This document shows positions 41,865-50,841 of a DNA stretch of 64,000 bases, in pieces. Position 1 is the stretch's first letter. Each line of letters starts with the position of its first letter. A program made the position numbers and the translations under genes. The stretch is from Hyphomonadaceae bacterium JAD_PAG50586_4 (GTDB lineage: Bacteria > Pseudomonadota > Alphaproteobacteria > Caulobacterales > Aquidulcibacteraceae), in the NCBI GenBank assembly GCA_023242925.1, contig CP096134.1, forward strand, positions 3,677,501 to 3,741,500, read 5' to 3'. The notes beneath the pieces are model-generated. The model ran no database searches. It was not told the DNA's origin and saw nothing but the letters and a program-made list of their open reading frames with translations.

Positions 41865-43988
41865 TCAGAAATTGACGCCGAGCTTCAAACCGACTCGGCG
41901 CGGATAAAGGATCTGGTAAATCCCGCTCGCCGGCGCGACCGAGGCGAAATCATCATCGTTGAGAGCATTGAGCGCAAACGCTTCCAGCTCCCAATTGCCG
42001 TGTTCCAGACCTATGCGCAGCGTCAGATCATTAGTCTGGTCCGAAGCAGCACCCGTTGTCGCGTCAAGCTGCTCATTGCGATAGGCGTACCCTGAATAGA
42101 AGGTCAGCGTCGAACCACCAAACCAGCTGACATCACGCTCGTATGTTGCAGCGATCGTGTAATTGTTTTCCGGCACGTTGGGGATGCGCGCGCCAGGATC
42201 GATTGCCGTCGCCGCCGACAAAGCTGCAGGCGCGCGCTCGATTTCGGTATCGTTGAAGTTGGCTACGGCATTCAGCGTCAGTCCGTCGATTGGCGTGCGC
42301 CAAAGCACGCCGATGTCGAAACCATCGATCGAGTAATCGCCCGCGTTGGCGACCGAGATCACCGCCGAACTGGCGAACTGAGTCTGAACGTCACTCCAAT
42401 CGGTGTGGTAGACCGAAGCTTCAACCATGAGATCGCGATTTTCGGTCTGCCAGCGAGTGCCGAGTTCGTAGGTCCATAGTTCATCTGGATCGATCACCTC
42501 AGTGATCGTGCCGGGCGGCAAGCCGAGAGCGGTGTTGGCAGCGGCCGCCTGAGATGGCGTCTGCAAAGCACCACTCCGGAAACCATTCGCGGCATTGAAG
42601 AACATGATGAAGGTGTCGGACGCGTTGTAGGTCAAGTTGAAGCGTGGGCTCAAATTGCTCCACTCCGCCGCAACACTCGTCGAGATGAGTGTCGCACGGT
42701 CAAGCCCATCCGCTGAACGCTCGTCTTCGAAATAGCGCACGCCCACGAGCGGCACCAATTTACCGTCGAACAATTCAAGCGAAGCTTCGCCGAACACCGA
42801 CCACGACCTTGTCTCCAGCGGTCCAACGACGTTGATGACTGAAAACACCGGACACGCGACTGCATAGACGCAAATGTCGCTGTCTATCGTCGCGTCGCGA
42901 TAGAAGCCGCCAAACATCCAACGGAATGCGCTATCGTTGTCCGACGTCAGCCGCACTTCTTGCGTGAACGAAGTCGTGTCGAAGGTGCTATCATTGACCA
43001 GCGCGATCAAAAACGGCGTGTCGAGGTCGAGCGTGTGGTCAATGTACGATGAGTTCGATGTCAAGATCGACCCGCCTAGATCCCAGTTCACCGTCAGCGA
43101 AAACAGGTCCATTTCGGTGTTGGTGAAGCCGGGGCCACGGCCAGAGCCGGCAGTCGTTGGCTCTGGGTAGGAGAGCGAAAACGAGTTGCTACCTACGAGT
43201 TCGTTCTCGATGCGCCAGTAGGTCCCGCTAACGTCCAAGTCGGGTGTCGGGGTCCATAGCAACGTGGCGCGGACATTGGCGCTTTGGCTCTCGTTGACGT
43301 CTTCGCCGTCGAGGCCAAGCGTTGCAACATCATCGTAGGCGGCAAAGCCGCCAAGTTCTTCGTATTGGCCGGCGATCCTGAGCGCTAACCGATCTTCGGC
43401 GATAGGAATGTTGATCACCGCGCCAAGCGCGTAATTGTCGCCGCCGTCTTCGGTCTGCGATCCTTCGACTTGCAAGCGTCCTGAAAACTCGCGGCTGTCC
43501 GGACGCCGCGTCACGAGCCTGACAGTGCCGCCCATGGAGCCTTGGCCGTAAAGCGTGCCCGACGGGCCGCGAATGACTTCCGCGCGCTCAATATCCAGCA
43601 TTGAAGCTGGCGGCGTTAGCTGGAGGTTTGGCACGCCGAAAGGCGTTTCATCTATGTAATAGCCGACAAGGCCATCGCCGGTCGTGCCGCTTGAAATGCC
43701 GCGGATTTGCACTGTGCCGAAGCCAGGCGCCGTGCTGGAAACCACCGAGGCGCCAGGTATAAGCGCGGTGAGTTCTTCAACGCTATCGACGCCAGCGTTT
43801 TCCAACTGCTCGGAACTCAGCGCTTGCACTGCAAGAGGAACCTCGAAGAGATTTTCTTCCCGCTTTTGGGCGGTGACCACGATCTCCGTATTTGCATCCG
43901 CGTCGGCGTCCTGCGCCCAAGCAGGACTTGCCAATGCTGCGAGGCTCATCGCGCCCGCGGCGCCCATCAAAATCGCGCGCTTCCCCAT
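41865..43988 (-). CDS. TonB-dependent outer-membrane receptor
   Basis: 707 residues from MGKRAILMGAAGAMSLAALA with Sec cleavage after AWAQ; the longer frame start at 44033 is rejected because the signal peptide would be displaced. The plug domain shows a TonB-box-like TEIVVTAQKREENLFEVPLA, VDSVEELTALIPGASVVSST, VQIRGISSGTTGDGLVGYYI and RAEVIRGPSGTLYGQGSMGG. The barrel follows, ending VGLKLGVNF with the terminal Phe needed for outer-membrane insertion. Such IroN/FyuA-like receptors without iron genes nearby often import hydrophobic or polyphenolic substrates; here it sits inside a beta-oxidation island and shares a promoter region with an acyl-CoA ligase. Confidence 0.95.
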   Translation of the reverse strand: MGKRAILMGAAGAMSLAALASPAWAQDADADANTEIVVTAQKREENLFEVPLAVQALSSEQLENAGVDSVEELTALIPGASVVSSTAPGFGTVQIRGISSGTTGDGLVGYYIDETPFGVPNLQLTPPASMLDIERAEVIRGPSGTLYGQGSMGGTVRLVTRRPDSREFSGRLQVEGSQTEDGGDNYALGAVINIPIAEDRLALRIAGQYEELGGFAAYDDVATLGLDGEDVNESQSANVRATLLWTPTPDLDVSGTYWRIENELVGSNSFSLSYPEPTTAGSGRGPGFTNTEMDLFSLTVNWDLGGSILTSNSSYIDHTLDLDTPFLIALVNDSTFDTTSFTQEVRLTSDNDSAFRWMFGGFYRDATIDSDICVYAVACPVFSVINVVGPLETRSWSVFGEASLELFDGKLVPLVGVRYFEDERSADGLDRATLISTSVAAEWSNLSPRFNLTYNASDTFIMFFNAANGFRSGALQTPSQAAAANTALGLPPGTITEVIDPDELWTYELGTRWQTENRDLMVEASVYHTDWSDVQTQFASSAVISVANAGDYSIDGFDIGVLWRTPIDGLTLNAVANFNDTEIERAPAALSAATAIDPGARIPNVPENNYTIAATYERDVSWFGGSTLTFYSGYAYRNEQLDATTGAASDQTNDLTLRIGLEHGNWELEAFALNALNDDDFASVAPASGIYQILYPRRVGLKLGVNF

Positions 43989-44035
43989 GGAATCCTCCCT
44001 CTCCCGGCGCTCTTTTGGCACCGATGGACTCAAAG

Positions 44036-44053
44036 ACTAAACAAATGCTCAGT
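44036..44053. promoter_or_regulatory. palindromic operator between TonB receptor and acyl-CoA ligase genes
   Basis: ACTAAAC-AAAT-GCTCAGT, an 18-bp match to the island motif ACTGAAC-N4-GTTCAGT with two mismatches, placed 48 bp from one start and 36 bp from the other. Confidence 0.65.
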
Positions 44054-44088
44054 TTTGTGCAATAGCCGTTAGGTGGAACCACACCGTA

Positions 44089-45666
44089 ATGAGGAAGACC
44101 AGATTGCCCGAGACACCGCCGCGACTAGTCCAAGACATTTTGGTAGAGCGCTCGAACACAGCCCCTAGCGCCGAAGCTGTGGTCGATGGCCCCGTCAGGA
44201 TCGTTAATCTTGATCTCCAGACGCGGGTAGACGCCATTGCCAGGGGCCTGTTGGCTTCGGGCGTCAGGCGTGGGGATTTCGTGGCGACCCTCGCGCCGCC
44301 GTCCGCCGACTTTTGGCTGATCTTCCTTGCGACGGCGTCAATCGGCGCGATCTGGCAGGGCCTCAACCCGCGCTATCAACGCAATGAATATCGCTACCTT
44401 TTGGATGACGCTGCGCCGAAACTTGTGTTCGCCCGCACTGAGTTTGACGGCCGCCTTTATCTCGATGAACTGAAAGAACTTGCGCCCGTCGGTACGACTT
44501 TTGTCCCGCTCGACAACGCTCCGCTCGACGAGGATTCGCCTTTCTGCACGGCTGGCGCCTTTATCGCGGATGCGGATCTCGCTAGGGCGCGCGCAGCGGT
44601 CGAGGCGGAGGACCCTGCGGTTATCGTCTACACGTCGGGGACTACCGGAAAGCCAAAGGGCGCGCTTCTCTCGCAGAGGGCAATCGTCGAAACCGCCTTG
44701 GCCAATGTCGCCTGGATCGGACGTGAGCGGCTTGCCTCAACAATCTGCCCTGCCCCGATCAATCATGTGGGGGCGCTCAACAATGTGTGCATGAATACGT
44801 TCGCTGGCGGCGGCCGCATTGTCTTTTTTCCGCGTGTAGATTTGGCGGCACTTGGCGCACTGAACGCGCGCGAGTTGCCCTCGTATCTGGTCGCAAGTCC
44901 CACCGCCTTTGCCATGATGCTCGCCGTGCCTGGCGCGGACATGAGCCGCTACAGCTTTTACGAGGCAATCATATTTGGCGGAGCAGCGACGCCTATCGCC
45001 TACCTCCAGGAGGTCGTAAAAACTGGCGCGCAACTCTCAAGCGTCTATGGGCAAACAGAGACCACCGGCATGGTCACCTATACGCCGTTCGGCTCATCAC
45101 TCGAAGCGATGTCGGAGACAATCGGTCAGGCCCTCGCGGGCAACCAAGTGCGAATCGGCAATGACAGCGGCGTCGAAGCGGAGCTTGGCGAAACCGGCGA
45201 AATTCAGATCAAAGGCGTGTCGGTGATGTCGGGCTATCACAACAAGCCAGATGCAACACGCGAGGCCTTCACGCCGGACGGTTGGTTGAAAACGGGCGAT
45301 CTGGGATTTGTTCGTGAGGATGGCAACATTGTCTTTGCCGGCCGCTTGAAAGAGATGTTCAAGTCGGGCGGCTACAATGTCTACCCTGTCGAAGTCGAAC
45401 TCGCGATCTGCGAACACGAAGACGTTGCGCAGGCTGTTGTGGTTGCAGTTCCGCATCCGACGTTCCAAGAGGTGGGCCACGGCTTTCTGCTTCCAAAGCC
45501 GGGCCGAACGGTGCAGCCCGACGACGTGCGCGCATTCCTTCGCGAGCGTATCGCCGATTACAAGGTACCGAAGACATGGCAAGTGCTCGACGTCTTCCCC
45601 TTCCTGCCGAACGGCAAGGTCGATAAGCGCACACTCGCGGCGCGGCTGGTTCAGCATTCAAGTTGA
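44089..45666 (+). CDS. acyl-CoA synthetase (AMP-forming)
   Basis: 525 residues, intact. AMP-binding motif VIVYTSGTTGKPKGALLSQR (about 179-198), SSVYGQTETTGMVTYTPFGS (about 318-337), LKTGDLGFVREDGNIVFAGR (about 399-418), MFKSGGYNVYPVEVELAICE and the C-terminal catalytic Lys in FPFLPNGKVDKRTL. It converts a carboxylic acid, ATP and CoA to acyl-CoA. It is the second ligase of the island and is divergent from the TonB receptor with a palindromic operator between them, suggesting uptake and activation are induced together. The exact acid cannot be read; medium, aromatic or steroid-derived acids are all possible. Confidence 0.92.
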   Translation: MRKTRLPETPPRLVQDILVERSNTAPSAEAVVDGPVRIVNLDLQTRVDAIARGLLASGVRRGDFVATLAPPSADFWLIFLATASIGAIWQGLNPRYQRNEYRYLLDDAAPKLVFARTEFDGRLYLDELKELAPVGTTFVPLDNAPLDEDSPFCTAGAFIADADLARARAAVEAEDPAVIVYTSGTTGKPKGALLSQRAIVETALANVAWIGRERLASTICPAPINHVGALNNVCMNTFAGGGRIVFFPRVDLAALGALNARELPSYLVASPTAFAMMLAVPGADMSRYSFYEAIIFGGAATPIAYLQEVVKTGAQLSSVYGQTETTGMVTYTPFGSSLEAMSETIGQALAGNQVRIGNDSGVEAELGETGEIQIKGVSVMSGYHNKPDATREAFTPDGWLKTGDLGFVREDGNIVFAGRLKEMFKSGGYNVYPVEVELAICEHEDVAQAVVVAVPHPTFQEVGHGFLLPKPGRTVQPDDVRAFLRERIADYKVPKTWQVLDVFPFLPNGKVDKRTLAARLVQHSS

Positions 45667-45764
45667 GCCCGGCTCGGCTCGCTGAAGCCGCGCCCGGCGC
45701 ATTGGAGGCTTGATCGTTTTGGCGAGCGACCAAGACGTGCGCTCATTGCACTCGGAACACGAGC

Positions 45765-46439
45765 CTAGGGTTGGCGAAGTTTTCGCTCCGACAGGCGTCC
45801 GCCCTCTGGGCCCGTCAAAAAAGCCAATACATCTTGGCTCGCTTTACCGGGGCTTCCGCTTTCAGCCGGAGGCGCCGGGTCGTATTCGATCAGCAATTGG
45901 ATGGCGCGCGCCATGAGTTCGCTACGCTCTACCGAAGTTAGGTGGAGGGCTGCATCAATTCCTGCAGACACGCCGGCTGCTGTGAGGATGTCGCCGTCAT
46001 AGACCCAACGCTCTCGCACGGGCGTCGCGCCAAACGCGCGCAACCCTTCGAGCGTCGCCCAATGCGTTGTCGCGCGACGCCCTTCCAGCAACCCTGCTTC
46101 CGCCAGTAGAAAAGCACCCGTGCAGACACTGAAGATCCGCTTGCAGGTTGGCGCGAGCCGACGAAGCCATTCTACTTCCTCGGTCAATTGCCTGACCTCC
46201 GAAGGTATTGGGCCCCCTGGCACAACGACGATGTCGGCCGCTGTAATTGAGGCAAGCGAGTGGGTCGCAATAATTGGCATCGAGCGGCTGTCGGGCATGA
46301 TCGGACCGGGACGAGCCGCCGCGACACGAACGGTCGCGTCTGGCCACATCGTCAGCACCTCAAAAGGTCCGACGAGGTCAAGAAGCGTCATTCCGTCGAA
46401 CGACAGGAACACAATTTCAGTCTTGGCGCCCGCGTTCAT
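45765..46439 (-). CDS. DJ-1/PfpI family (glutamine amidotransferase-like) protein
   Basis: 224 residues from MNAGAKTEIVFLSFDGMTLL. PfpI fold: DLVGPFEVLTMWPDATVRVA (about 21-40), ADIVVVPGGPIPSEVRQLTE (about 69-88), and the nucleophile elbow CKRIFSVCTGAFLLAEAGLL (Cys in SVCTGA, about 109), followed by GRRATTHWATLEGLRAFGAT. This is the N-terminal domain of AraC-type regulators without the HTH, like isonitrile hydratases and stand-alone PfpI proteins. The last 35 residues are probably disordered. It is the last gene of a five-gene - strand operon, 19 bp after the hydrolase. The reaction is unknown. Confidence 0.88.
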   Translation of the reverse strand: MNAGAKTEIVFLSFDGMTLLDLVGPFEVLTMWPDATVRVAAARPGPIMPDSRSMPIIATHSLASITAADIVVVPGGPIPSEVRQLTEEVEWLRRLAPTCKRIFSVCTGAFLLAEAGLLEGRRATTHWATLEGLRAFGATPVRERWVYDGDILTAAGVSAGIDAALHLTSVERSELMARAIQLLIEYDPAPPAESGSPGKASQDVLAFLTGPEGGRLSERKLRQP

Positions 46440-46457
46440 CAAGTCGCTCCGCAAAGT

Positions 46458-47336
46458 CTACCCGCGCAAATGCCCGAGTACCGCCTCATGAACCGCATCA
46501 GGTCGCTCAAGGTGAGCAAAATGTCCCGCGCGCGCTACACGCACCGTTCGCACGCCGCCGCTGAACAAGGCAGGCGGCATAGCCGCCTCGAAAACGTCAG
46601 CGCTGATGCATCCGTCATCGCCGCCACAGACACCCAGCGTTGGCGCTACGATCGGTGTGCTCAGCAAGCCCTGACTTGCTATCGCGCGCGGATGCGCGGC
46701 GTTGAAAGCAGTTCGATAGTATTCAAGCGCCGCCGAAAGGACGCCTGGCTGTGAAAACGCCTCTTGCATGGCGGAAAGCGCCCCAGCGTCGTCCCACGAA
46801 GGCGACCAGTCGCGCCAGAGGCGTTTCAAAAATGCAAACTGGTTAGCTGGCAATAATGCCTCGGCCACGCCCGGCAACTGAAACCAGAATATGTACCAAG
46901 ACCGCCGCGTTTGGTCGTAGTCCGCCATCATCGACGCCGCAAACGCCGCAGGCTGTGGGACGGACATCATGACAAGCTTGTCGATGCGGTCAGGACAGAG
47001 AGCTGAAGCGGCATAGGCGAGGTTTGCACCCCAATCATGCCCGATCAAATGCGCTTTCTCCGCCCCCAACGCATCCAACCATCCGCGCACATCACCGGCA
47101 AGCGCCGCGACGCTATAGTCATGATCTGGCGGCTGTGAACTCTGCTCGTAGCCCCGGGAAGTAACTGCCACGGCGCGATAGCCGGCGCTCGCGAGTGCCG
47201 GCAACATTTCGCGAAATGTGTGAGGCGTATCTGGAAACCCGTGAATGCAGAGAGCCAGCGGGCCCTCGCCCATCTCATAGGCGCTGAACGTCAAAGCTCC
47301 GGATTTAAGACTGCGTCCAACCGCGCCATCGATCAT
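46458..47336 (-). CDS. alpha/beta hydrolase (epoxide hydrolase/dehalogenase-like)
   Basis: 292 residues from MIDGAVGRSLKSGALTFSAY. This start overlaps the stop of the alcohol dehydrogenase gene as ATGA. Motifs: LALCIHGFPDTPHTFREMLP (HGxP oxyanion, about 29-48), VAVTSRGYEQSS, and KAHLIGHDWGANLAYAASAL with an Asp nucleophile in GHDWG (about 98-102), characteristic of epoxide hydrolases and haloalkane dehalogenases. A cap domain follows, and ARAGHFAHLERPDAVHEAVL near the end supplies the catalytic His. Two Tyr residues in the cap region would fit an epoxide hydrolase. Fourth gene of the operon. Confidence 0.9.
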   Translation of the reverse strand: MIDGAVGRSLKSGALTFSAYEMGEGPLALCIHGFPDTPHTFREMLPALASAGYRAVAVTSRGYEQSSQPPDHDYSVAALAGDVRGWLDALGAEKAHLIGHDWGANLAYAASALCPDRIDKLVMMSVPQPAAFAASMMADYDQTRRSWYIFWFQLPGVAEALLPANQFAFLKRLWRDWSPSWDDAGALSAMQEAFSQPGVLSAALEYYRTAFNAAHPRAIASQGLLSTPIVAPTLGVCGGDDGCISADVFEAAMPPALFSGGVRTVRVARAGHFAHLERPDAVHEAVLGHLRG

Positions 47337-48364
47337 GCGTCTGCCCACGGGTTGATGATAATTTTTGCGTGGGTCTCAGGATCGGTCAGGTCTTTAAAGG
47401 CCTGCGTAACGCCACTCAGCCCAACGTGACCTGTCACCAATTTCTTCCAATCCAGCGCCCCGGCCTTGATGAGCTGCAGCGCCTCGGCGAACTCCTCGGG
47501 CGTGTAATAGATCACGAACGAAAAGCTCAATTCCTTTAAGATCGCCACCATGGGAAGGAGGCTCTCGTCGCCGGCCGCTATCCCAGTCACAACCACTTTG
47601 GCGTTTTGCGGCGCCTCCAGGACGATGCGGCCTAGCATCCCCGGCGCCCCGGTGTTTTCGAAGATAACAACTTTCCCCGCCCCGGCAGCGGTTACGGCAC
47701 TCTGCTCGCGGGCGTCGAGAACCTGCGTCGCCCCCATTGCTATGGCCAGCTCGCGTCGTTTGGGAGAGAGATCGCTGGCGATAATGGTCTTGACGCCGCG
47801 AGCCTTCAGCACCGCGATCACCGTTAAACCGATGGGACCGCACCCGATCACGACCGCAGTCTCGTCGCCGGTCAAATTTGCCTTGTTGGTGGCGTGAACA
47901 GCGATCCCGAGCGGTTCAATCAGCGCGGCGGCGTCGTCTGGAACATCGGCGTCGATCGGAAGCAGTAATGCTTCACTCAAGAGCATGTACTCGGCATAGG
48001 CGCCGCTGACTTCCGGCGTCGAGCCGATCAACACCGGCGCTCCGTTGCGAAGCACAAATGGCATCGACGCGACACGGTCTCCGACCTTCAAAGCCTTTTG
48101 GGTATCAGGTCCGAACTCCACCACCTCGCAAACAAACTCGTGGCCAAGAATTGGCCCTTCACGGAGCGTGCGCTTCATTTCGTCGGTGGGCGCACCAAGC
48201 TTGGCCGCGAGTTCAATGGTTTCCGGCGCGTGCTTGAAATAGTGGAGATCTGACCCGCAAATGCCGCACGCTCGGACTTTGACCAAGACGTCGCCCGAAC
48301 CCGGCTTGGGCATCGGCCGCTCTTCGACGACAAAACGACCATCTCGCATGACTGCAGCACGCAT
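47333..48364 (-). CDS. zinc-dependent alcohol dehydrogenase (MDR superfamily)
   Basis: 343 residues from MRAAVMRDGRFVVEERPMPK; a GTG at 48376 overlapping the cupin stop is an alternative start. Catalytic zinc site: VRACGICGSDLHYFKHAPET (Cys, about 29-48) and GPILGHEFVCEVVEFGPDT (GHE, about 69-87). The structural zinc Cys cluster is missing, with no CxxCxxCxxxxxxxC. The Rossmann motif TAVVIGCGPIGLTVIAVLKA (about 163-182) and IIASDLSPKRRELAIAMGAT give NAD(P)+ binding. It oxidises a secondary or primary alcohol in the pathway. Third gene of the operon, four bases after the cupin stop. Confidence 0.93.
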   Translation of the reverse strand: MRAAVMRDGRFVVEERPMPKPGSGDVLVKVRACGICGSDLHYFKHAPETIELAAKLGAPTDEMKRTLREGPILGHEFVCEVVEFGPDTQKALKVGDRVASMPFVLRNGAPVLIGSTPEVSGAYAEYMLLSEALLLPIDADVPDDAAALIEPLGIAVHATNKANLTGDETAVVIGCGPIGLTVIAVLKARGVKTIIASDLSPKRRELAIAMGATQVLDAREQSAVTAAGAGKVVIFENTGAPGMLGRIVLEAPQNAKVVVTGIAAGDESLLPMVAILKELSFSFVIYYTPEEFAEALQLIKAGALDWKKLVTGHVGLSGVTQAFKDLTDPETHAKIIINPWADA

Positions 48365-48368
48365 GATC

Positions 48369-48914
48369 TTACTCACCGTGCACGATCAGTTTGGAATGAT
48401 CTAAACCAAGCGCCTCGCAGTAACCACGATAGAGGTCGAGCGCAGCCTTGGCGTCGACAATCGAGACAATCTTGCCTTCGCCATCAAGATTGATGTTGGC
48501 GCCATAAATGGCAAACCATGCGATTGTATCGCCCTCTTGATCAGCAGGCGTGACCAGGGTGTGGCGTGACCCAGCGGGCTCAAAGAGATAAGACCCGGGT
48601 TTGTTGACCGCCTCCGGACTCTCCAAATAGCACCACGCCCCCTGCAGAGTTACAGCGTAGACGAGACCAGTGTGATAGTGCGTTGGGACACGATAGCCAG
48701 GAGGCAAACGAGTCTTCGAAATCCAAAGCCCGACATTGAGATCAACATGGAGCAGCTGAATTGCGGAGCCATCACCCGCTTCGGCGTACGGCAATTCTTC
48801 AGCGCCGACATGAAGTGTAGGCAGTGCGCCATGTTCAGGCACGATGGGACGCGCCATGTAGTCGGATGCGAACTTTAATAGTTTTTCTTGCGGTGTAGAG
48901 CCGGCGTCAGCCAT
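48369..48914 (-). CDS. cupin-domain protein (2,4'-dihydroxyacetophenone dioxygenase-like)
   Basis: 181 residues. The cupin core shows GLWISKTRLPPGYRVPTHYH (about 67-86) with His-Tyr-His, followed by YAVTLQGAWCYLESPEAVNK and GSYLFEPAGSRHTLVTPADQ (His, about 128). These are the two cupin motifs that hold a metal. The pattern of VPEHGALPTLHVGAEELPYA at the start matches the ChrR/2,4'-dihydroxyacetophenone dioxygenase family, whose members cleave C-C bonds of hydroxy-ketones with Fe(II), but the chemistry here is not proven. Second gene of the operon, 12 bp after the ferritin-like hydrolase. Confidence 0.85.
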   Translation of the reverse strand: MADAGSTPQEKLLKFASDYMARPIVPEHGALPTLHVGAEELPYAEAGDGSAIQLLHVDLNVGLWISKTRLPPGYRVPTHYHTGLVYAVTLQGAWCYLESPEAVNKPGSYLFEPAGSRHTLVTPADQEGDTIAWFAIYGANINLDGEGKIVSIVDAKAALDLYRGYCEALGLDHSKLIVHGE

Positions 48915-48926
48915 TAGGAGACCTCC

Positions 48927-49760
48927 CTATTGGATATTGACTGCGAGTGCGGAGTACTCAGCTCGGGCTGGTTCGAACTGCGGCGGCAGCTTCATCTTAC
49001 GAGGCGAATACCAGGGCATGTAACTCGCGAACTGACGCGGCAACGCCGCCTTCATATATGCATCGAACCGCGCTTTGCTCGCCGCAGCATTTTCGGGCGT
49101 GTCGTACCTTGCAATTGTCTCCGGATCGGACTCTATCATCGCATCGGCGAACTTCTTGCAGAGACCAAGATAGTGCATCTGCGCCCAAACGCCGACGCCT
49201 AGGCGATAGAGATAGCCGGCTCCCGCTTTTTCGTAGGCCTCAAAGCACACCGAGCGATGCTCCACCTCTTCCATGATGTGCCAAAACATCAGCCCGCGAA
49301 TCGGCTCTTTCATGTGCTCGAACCAACCCTGCTCCATCTGCACGATTGATCCCGCGGAGGTCATTGCTTCGAAGCCTTCAGCGTAGGCCAGATTAAACCT
49401 AAGCGGCTTTTCCTCAGTCCATCGCTTCAAGAGCGAGGCGACTTCGGCTTCGAGCGCGGCGAGCTTTGGTCCCGCCGGGTGTGTGCGGCGGATGACTTCG
49501 TTGGCCTTCGCGTGCTGGCGGAAATGCTGTCCCTCTTGAGCGCAGAAGCGCTTCATCTCTTCAAGAAGGTCGGGGTCTTTCACGCGCTGCATCGCACTCT
49601 GCACGGTGCGAATGAGGAATGGCTCCAGGTGCGGGAGCATCATCCAGGCGCCGAGGAAGAAGTATGAGAGCTTCGGATCGTTATCGATGAAAACGAGATC
49701 CATGTCGTCCGGGAACGAGAAGTCCATCCGGCGAACGGGGATGTCCTGAGCAATGCCCAT
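48927..49760 (-). CDS. PF10118 metal-dependent (ferritin-like) hydrolase
   Basis: 277 residues, all helical. Two ExxH-type metal motifs are seen: MKRFCAQEGQHFRQHAKAN (about 69-87) and FWHIMEEVEHRSVCFEAYEK (about 161-180), as in PF10118 di-iron-like proteins. The N-terminus VRRMDFSFPDDMDLVFIDND is typical of the family. Members are common in alphaproteobacterial and mycobacterial lipid and steroid pathways, without a known reaction. It is the first gene of the five-gene operon, with its start about 80 bp from the palindromic operator region shared with the divergent epimerase gene. Confidence 0.88.
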   Translation of the reverse strand: MGIAQDIPVRRMDFSFPDDMDLVFIDNDPKLSYFFLGAWMMLPHLEPFLIRTVQSAMQRVKDPDLLEEMKRFCAQEGQHFRQHAKANEVIRRTHPAGPKLAALEAEVASLLKRWTEEKPLRFNLAYAEGFEAMTSAGSIVQMEQGWFEHMKEPIRGLMFWHIMEEVEHRSVCFEAYEKAGAGYLYRLGVGVWAQMHYLGLCKKFADAMIESDPETIARYDTPENAAASKARFDAYMKAALPRQFASYMPWYSPRKMKLPPQFEPARAEYSALAVNIQ

Positions 49761-49797
49761 GGCGCGATAACTCCCTACTGCTCTCTAGAGGAGCTTT

Positions 49798-49815
49798 ACA
49801 GTCCAATTGGACTGT
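49798..49815. promoter_or_regulatory. second perfect palindrome in the divergent promoter region
   Basis: ACAGTCC-AATT-GGACTGT, perfect seven-base arms, 38 bp before the - strand operon start. Its half-site differs in polarity from the GACTGAAC motif and may belong to the second TetR regulator at 50838. Confidence 0.7.
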
Positions 49816-49839
49816 TTAGGGTGAGGACGTCAAGAGGAA

Positions 49840-49857
49840 ACTGAACACATGTCCAGT
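49840..49857. promoter_or_regulatory. palindromic operator overlapping the epimerase start codon
   Basis: ACTGAAC-ACAT-GTCCAGT, an 18-bp match to the island motif with one mismatch between arms. The ATG of the epimerase gene (49849) lies in its centre, so a bound repressor would also block initiation. Confidence 0.75.
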
Positions 49858-50841
49858 CCGCGCGTCCTCATCACAGGTGGTCCCGGCTTCATTGGTCGGC
49901 GGGTCGTTGATCGCTTCCGGGGCGCCGGATGGGACGTCAGCAGTCTCTCTTTGCCCGGTGAGGCGCCCCAATCCCATTGGGGACAGAGCGTTCGAATGAT
50001 TTTTGGCGACCTAACCGATGAGTCAGTCACGGTAAAGCTAACCACGGAAAACGACCTCATCATCCACCTCGCAGCTGTCGTCGGCCTACCAGGCGAGTAT
50101 CAGCGCCAGTGGGACATCATTGCTGAGGGGACGCGCCACATCTGCCGCGCCGCCAAAAACGCGCGCATCCTCGTTGCCTCTTCGGTAGCTGTTTACGGCG
50201 ACCGGATTCAAACGAGCCTATGCAACGAAGAGACGCCGCTCGGCGCGTGGCAAGGCGCCTATGGACGCGCCAAACAGGCTCAGGAGGACATCGCACGCGC
50301 GGAGGCGGCGAATGTAGGCGCCGAACTCACGATCATCCGTCCCGCTAATGTCTATGGACTTGGCGGCGCAAGCGCCTGGGGCGACAAGTTGCTCGCTGCA
50401 TTCAAAGAAAACGGCGGCGCCGTGGTGGGTGAGGCGTCGCAGAACAACGCGGGCCTCGTCTACGTCGAAAATCTGGCGGATGCGATCTTTCTCGCGTCCA
50501 CGAAACCCGAAGCCATCGGACGCGTGTACAACGTGTGCGACGGAGAGCCGACAACTTGGCGTGAGTTCGCTGACGACATGGCCGCTATCGTCGGTAGAGC
50601 GCCGCCGCCAACGATTCCGCTCGATGCATTGCTCAGCGCTGCGTTGACCAACGAAGACCCTGCAAAACTTATCGGTCCGCGTGATCTCAGCGTACCAAGT
50701 CTCGAGGCGCTAAACCTAGTCGGCTACAACAACCGCTTCCCCAGTGAGAAGATCCGAAGCGAGATCGGTTGGATGCCGCGAATCCATTACAAAGACGCGG
50801 TGGCGGAGATCAAGAGCCAGTACGTAGAGACTGCTGCATGA
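49849..50841 (+). CDS. NAD-dependent epimerase/dehydratase (extended SDR)
   Basis: 330 residues. Cofactor motif RVLITGGPGFIGRRVVDRFR (GGPGFIG, about 5-24), IFGDLTDESVTVKL, LIIHLAAVVGLPGEYQRQWD (HLAAVVG), Ser in LVASSVAVYGDRIQTSLCNE (about 104-123) and the catalytic YGRAKQAQ (about 141). Extended SDRs act on nucleotide sugars or, in steroid clusters, as 3-beta-hydroxysteroid dehydrogenase-like enzymes; the island context favours a hydroxyl oxidation over sugar work, but this is inference. A palindromic operator overlaps the start, and the following TetR gene overlaps its stop (ATGA). Confidence 0.9.
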   Translation: MSSPRVLITGGPGFIGRRVVDRFRGAGWDVSSLSLPGEAPQSHWGQSVRMIFGDLTDESVTVKLTTENDLIIHLAAVVGLPGEYQRQWDIIAEGTRHICRAAKNARILVASSVAVYGDRIQTSLCNEETPLGAWQGAYGRAKQAQEDIARAEAANVGAELTIIRPANVYGLGGASAWGDKLLAAFKENGGAVVGEASQNNAGLVYVENLADAIFLASTKPEAIGRVYNVCDGEPTTWREFADDMAAIVGRAPPPTIPLDALLSAALTNEDPAKLIGPRDLSVPSLEALNLVGYNNRFPSEKIRSEIGWMPRIHYKDAVAEIKSQYVETAA

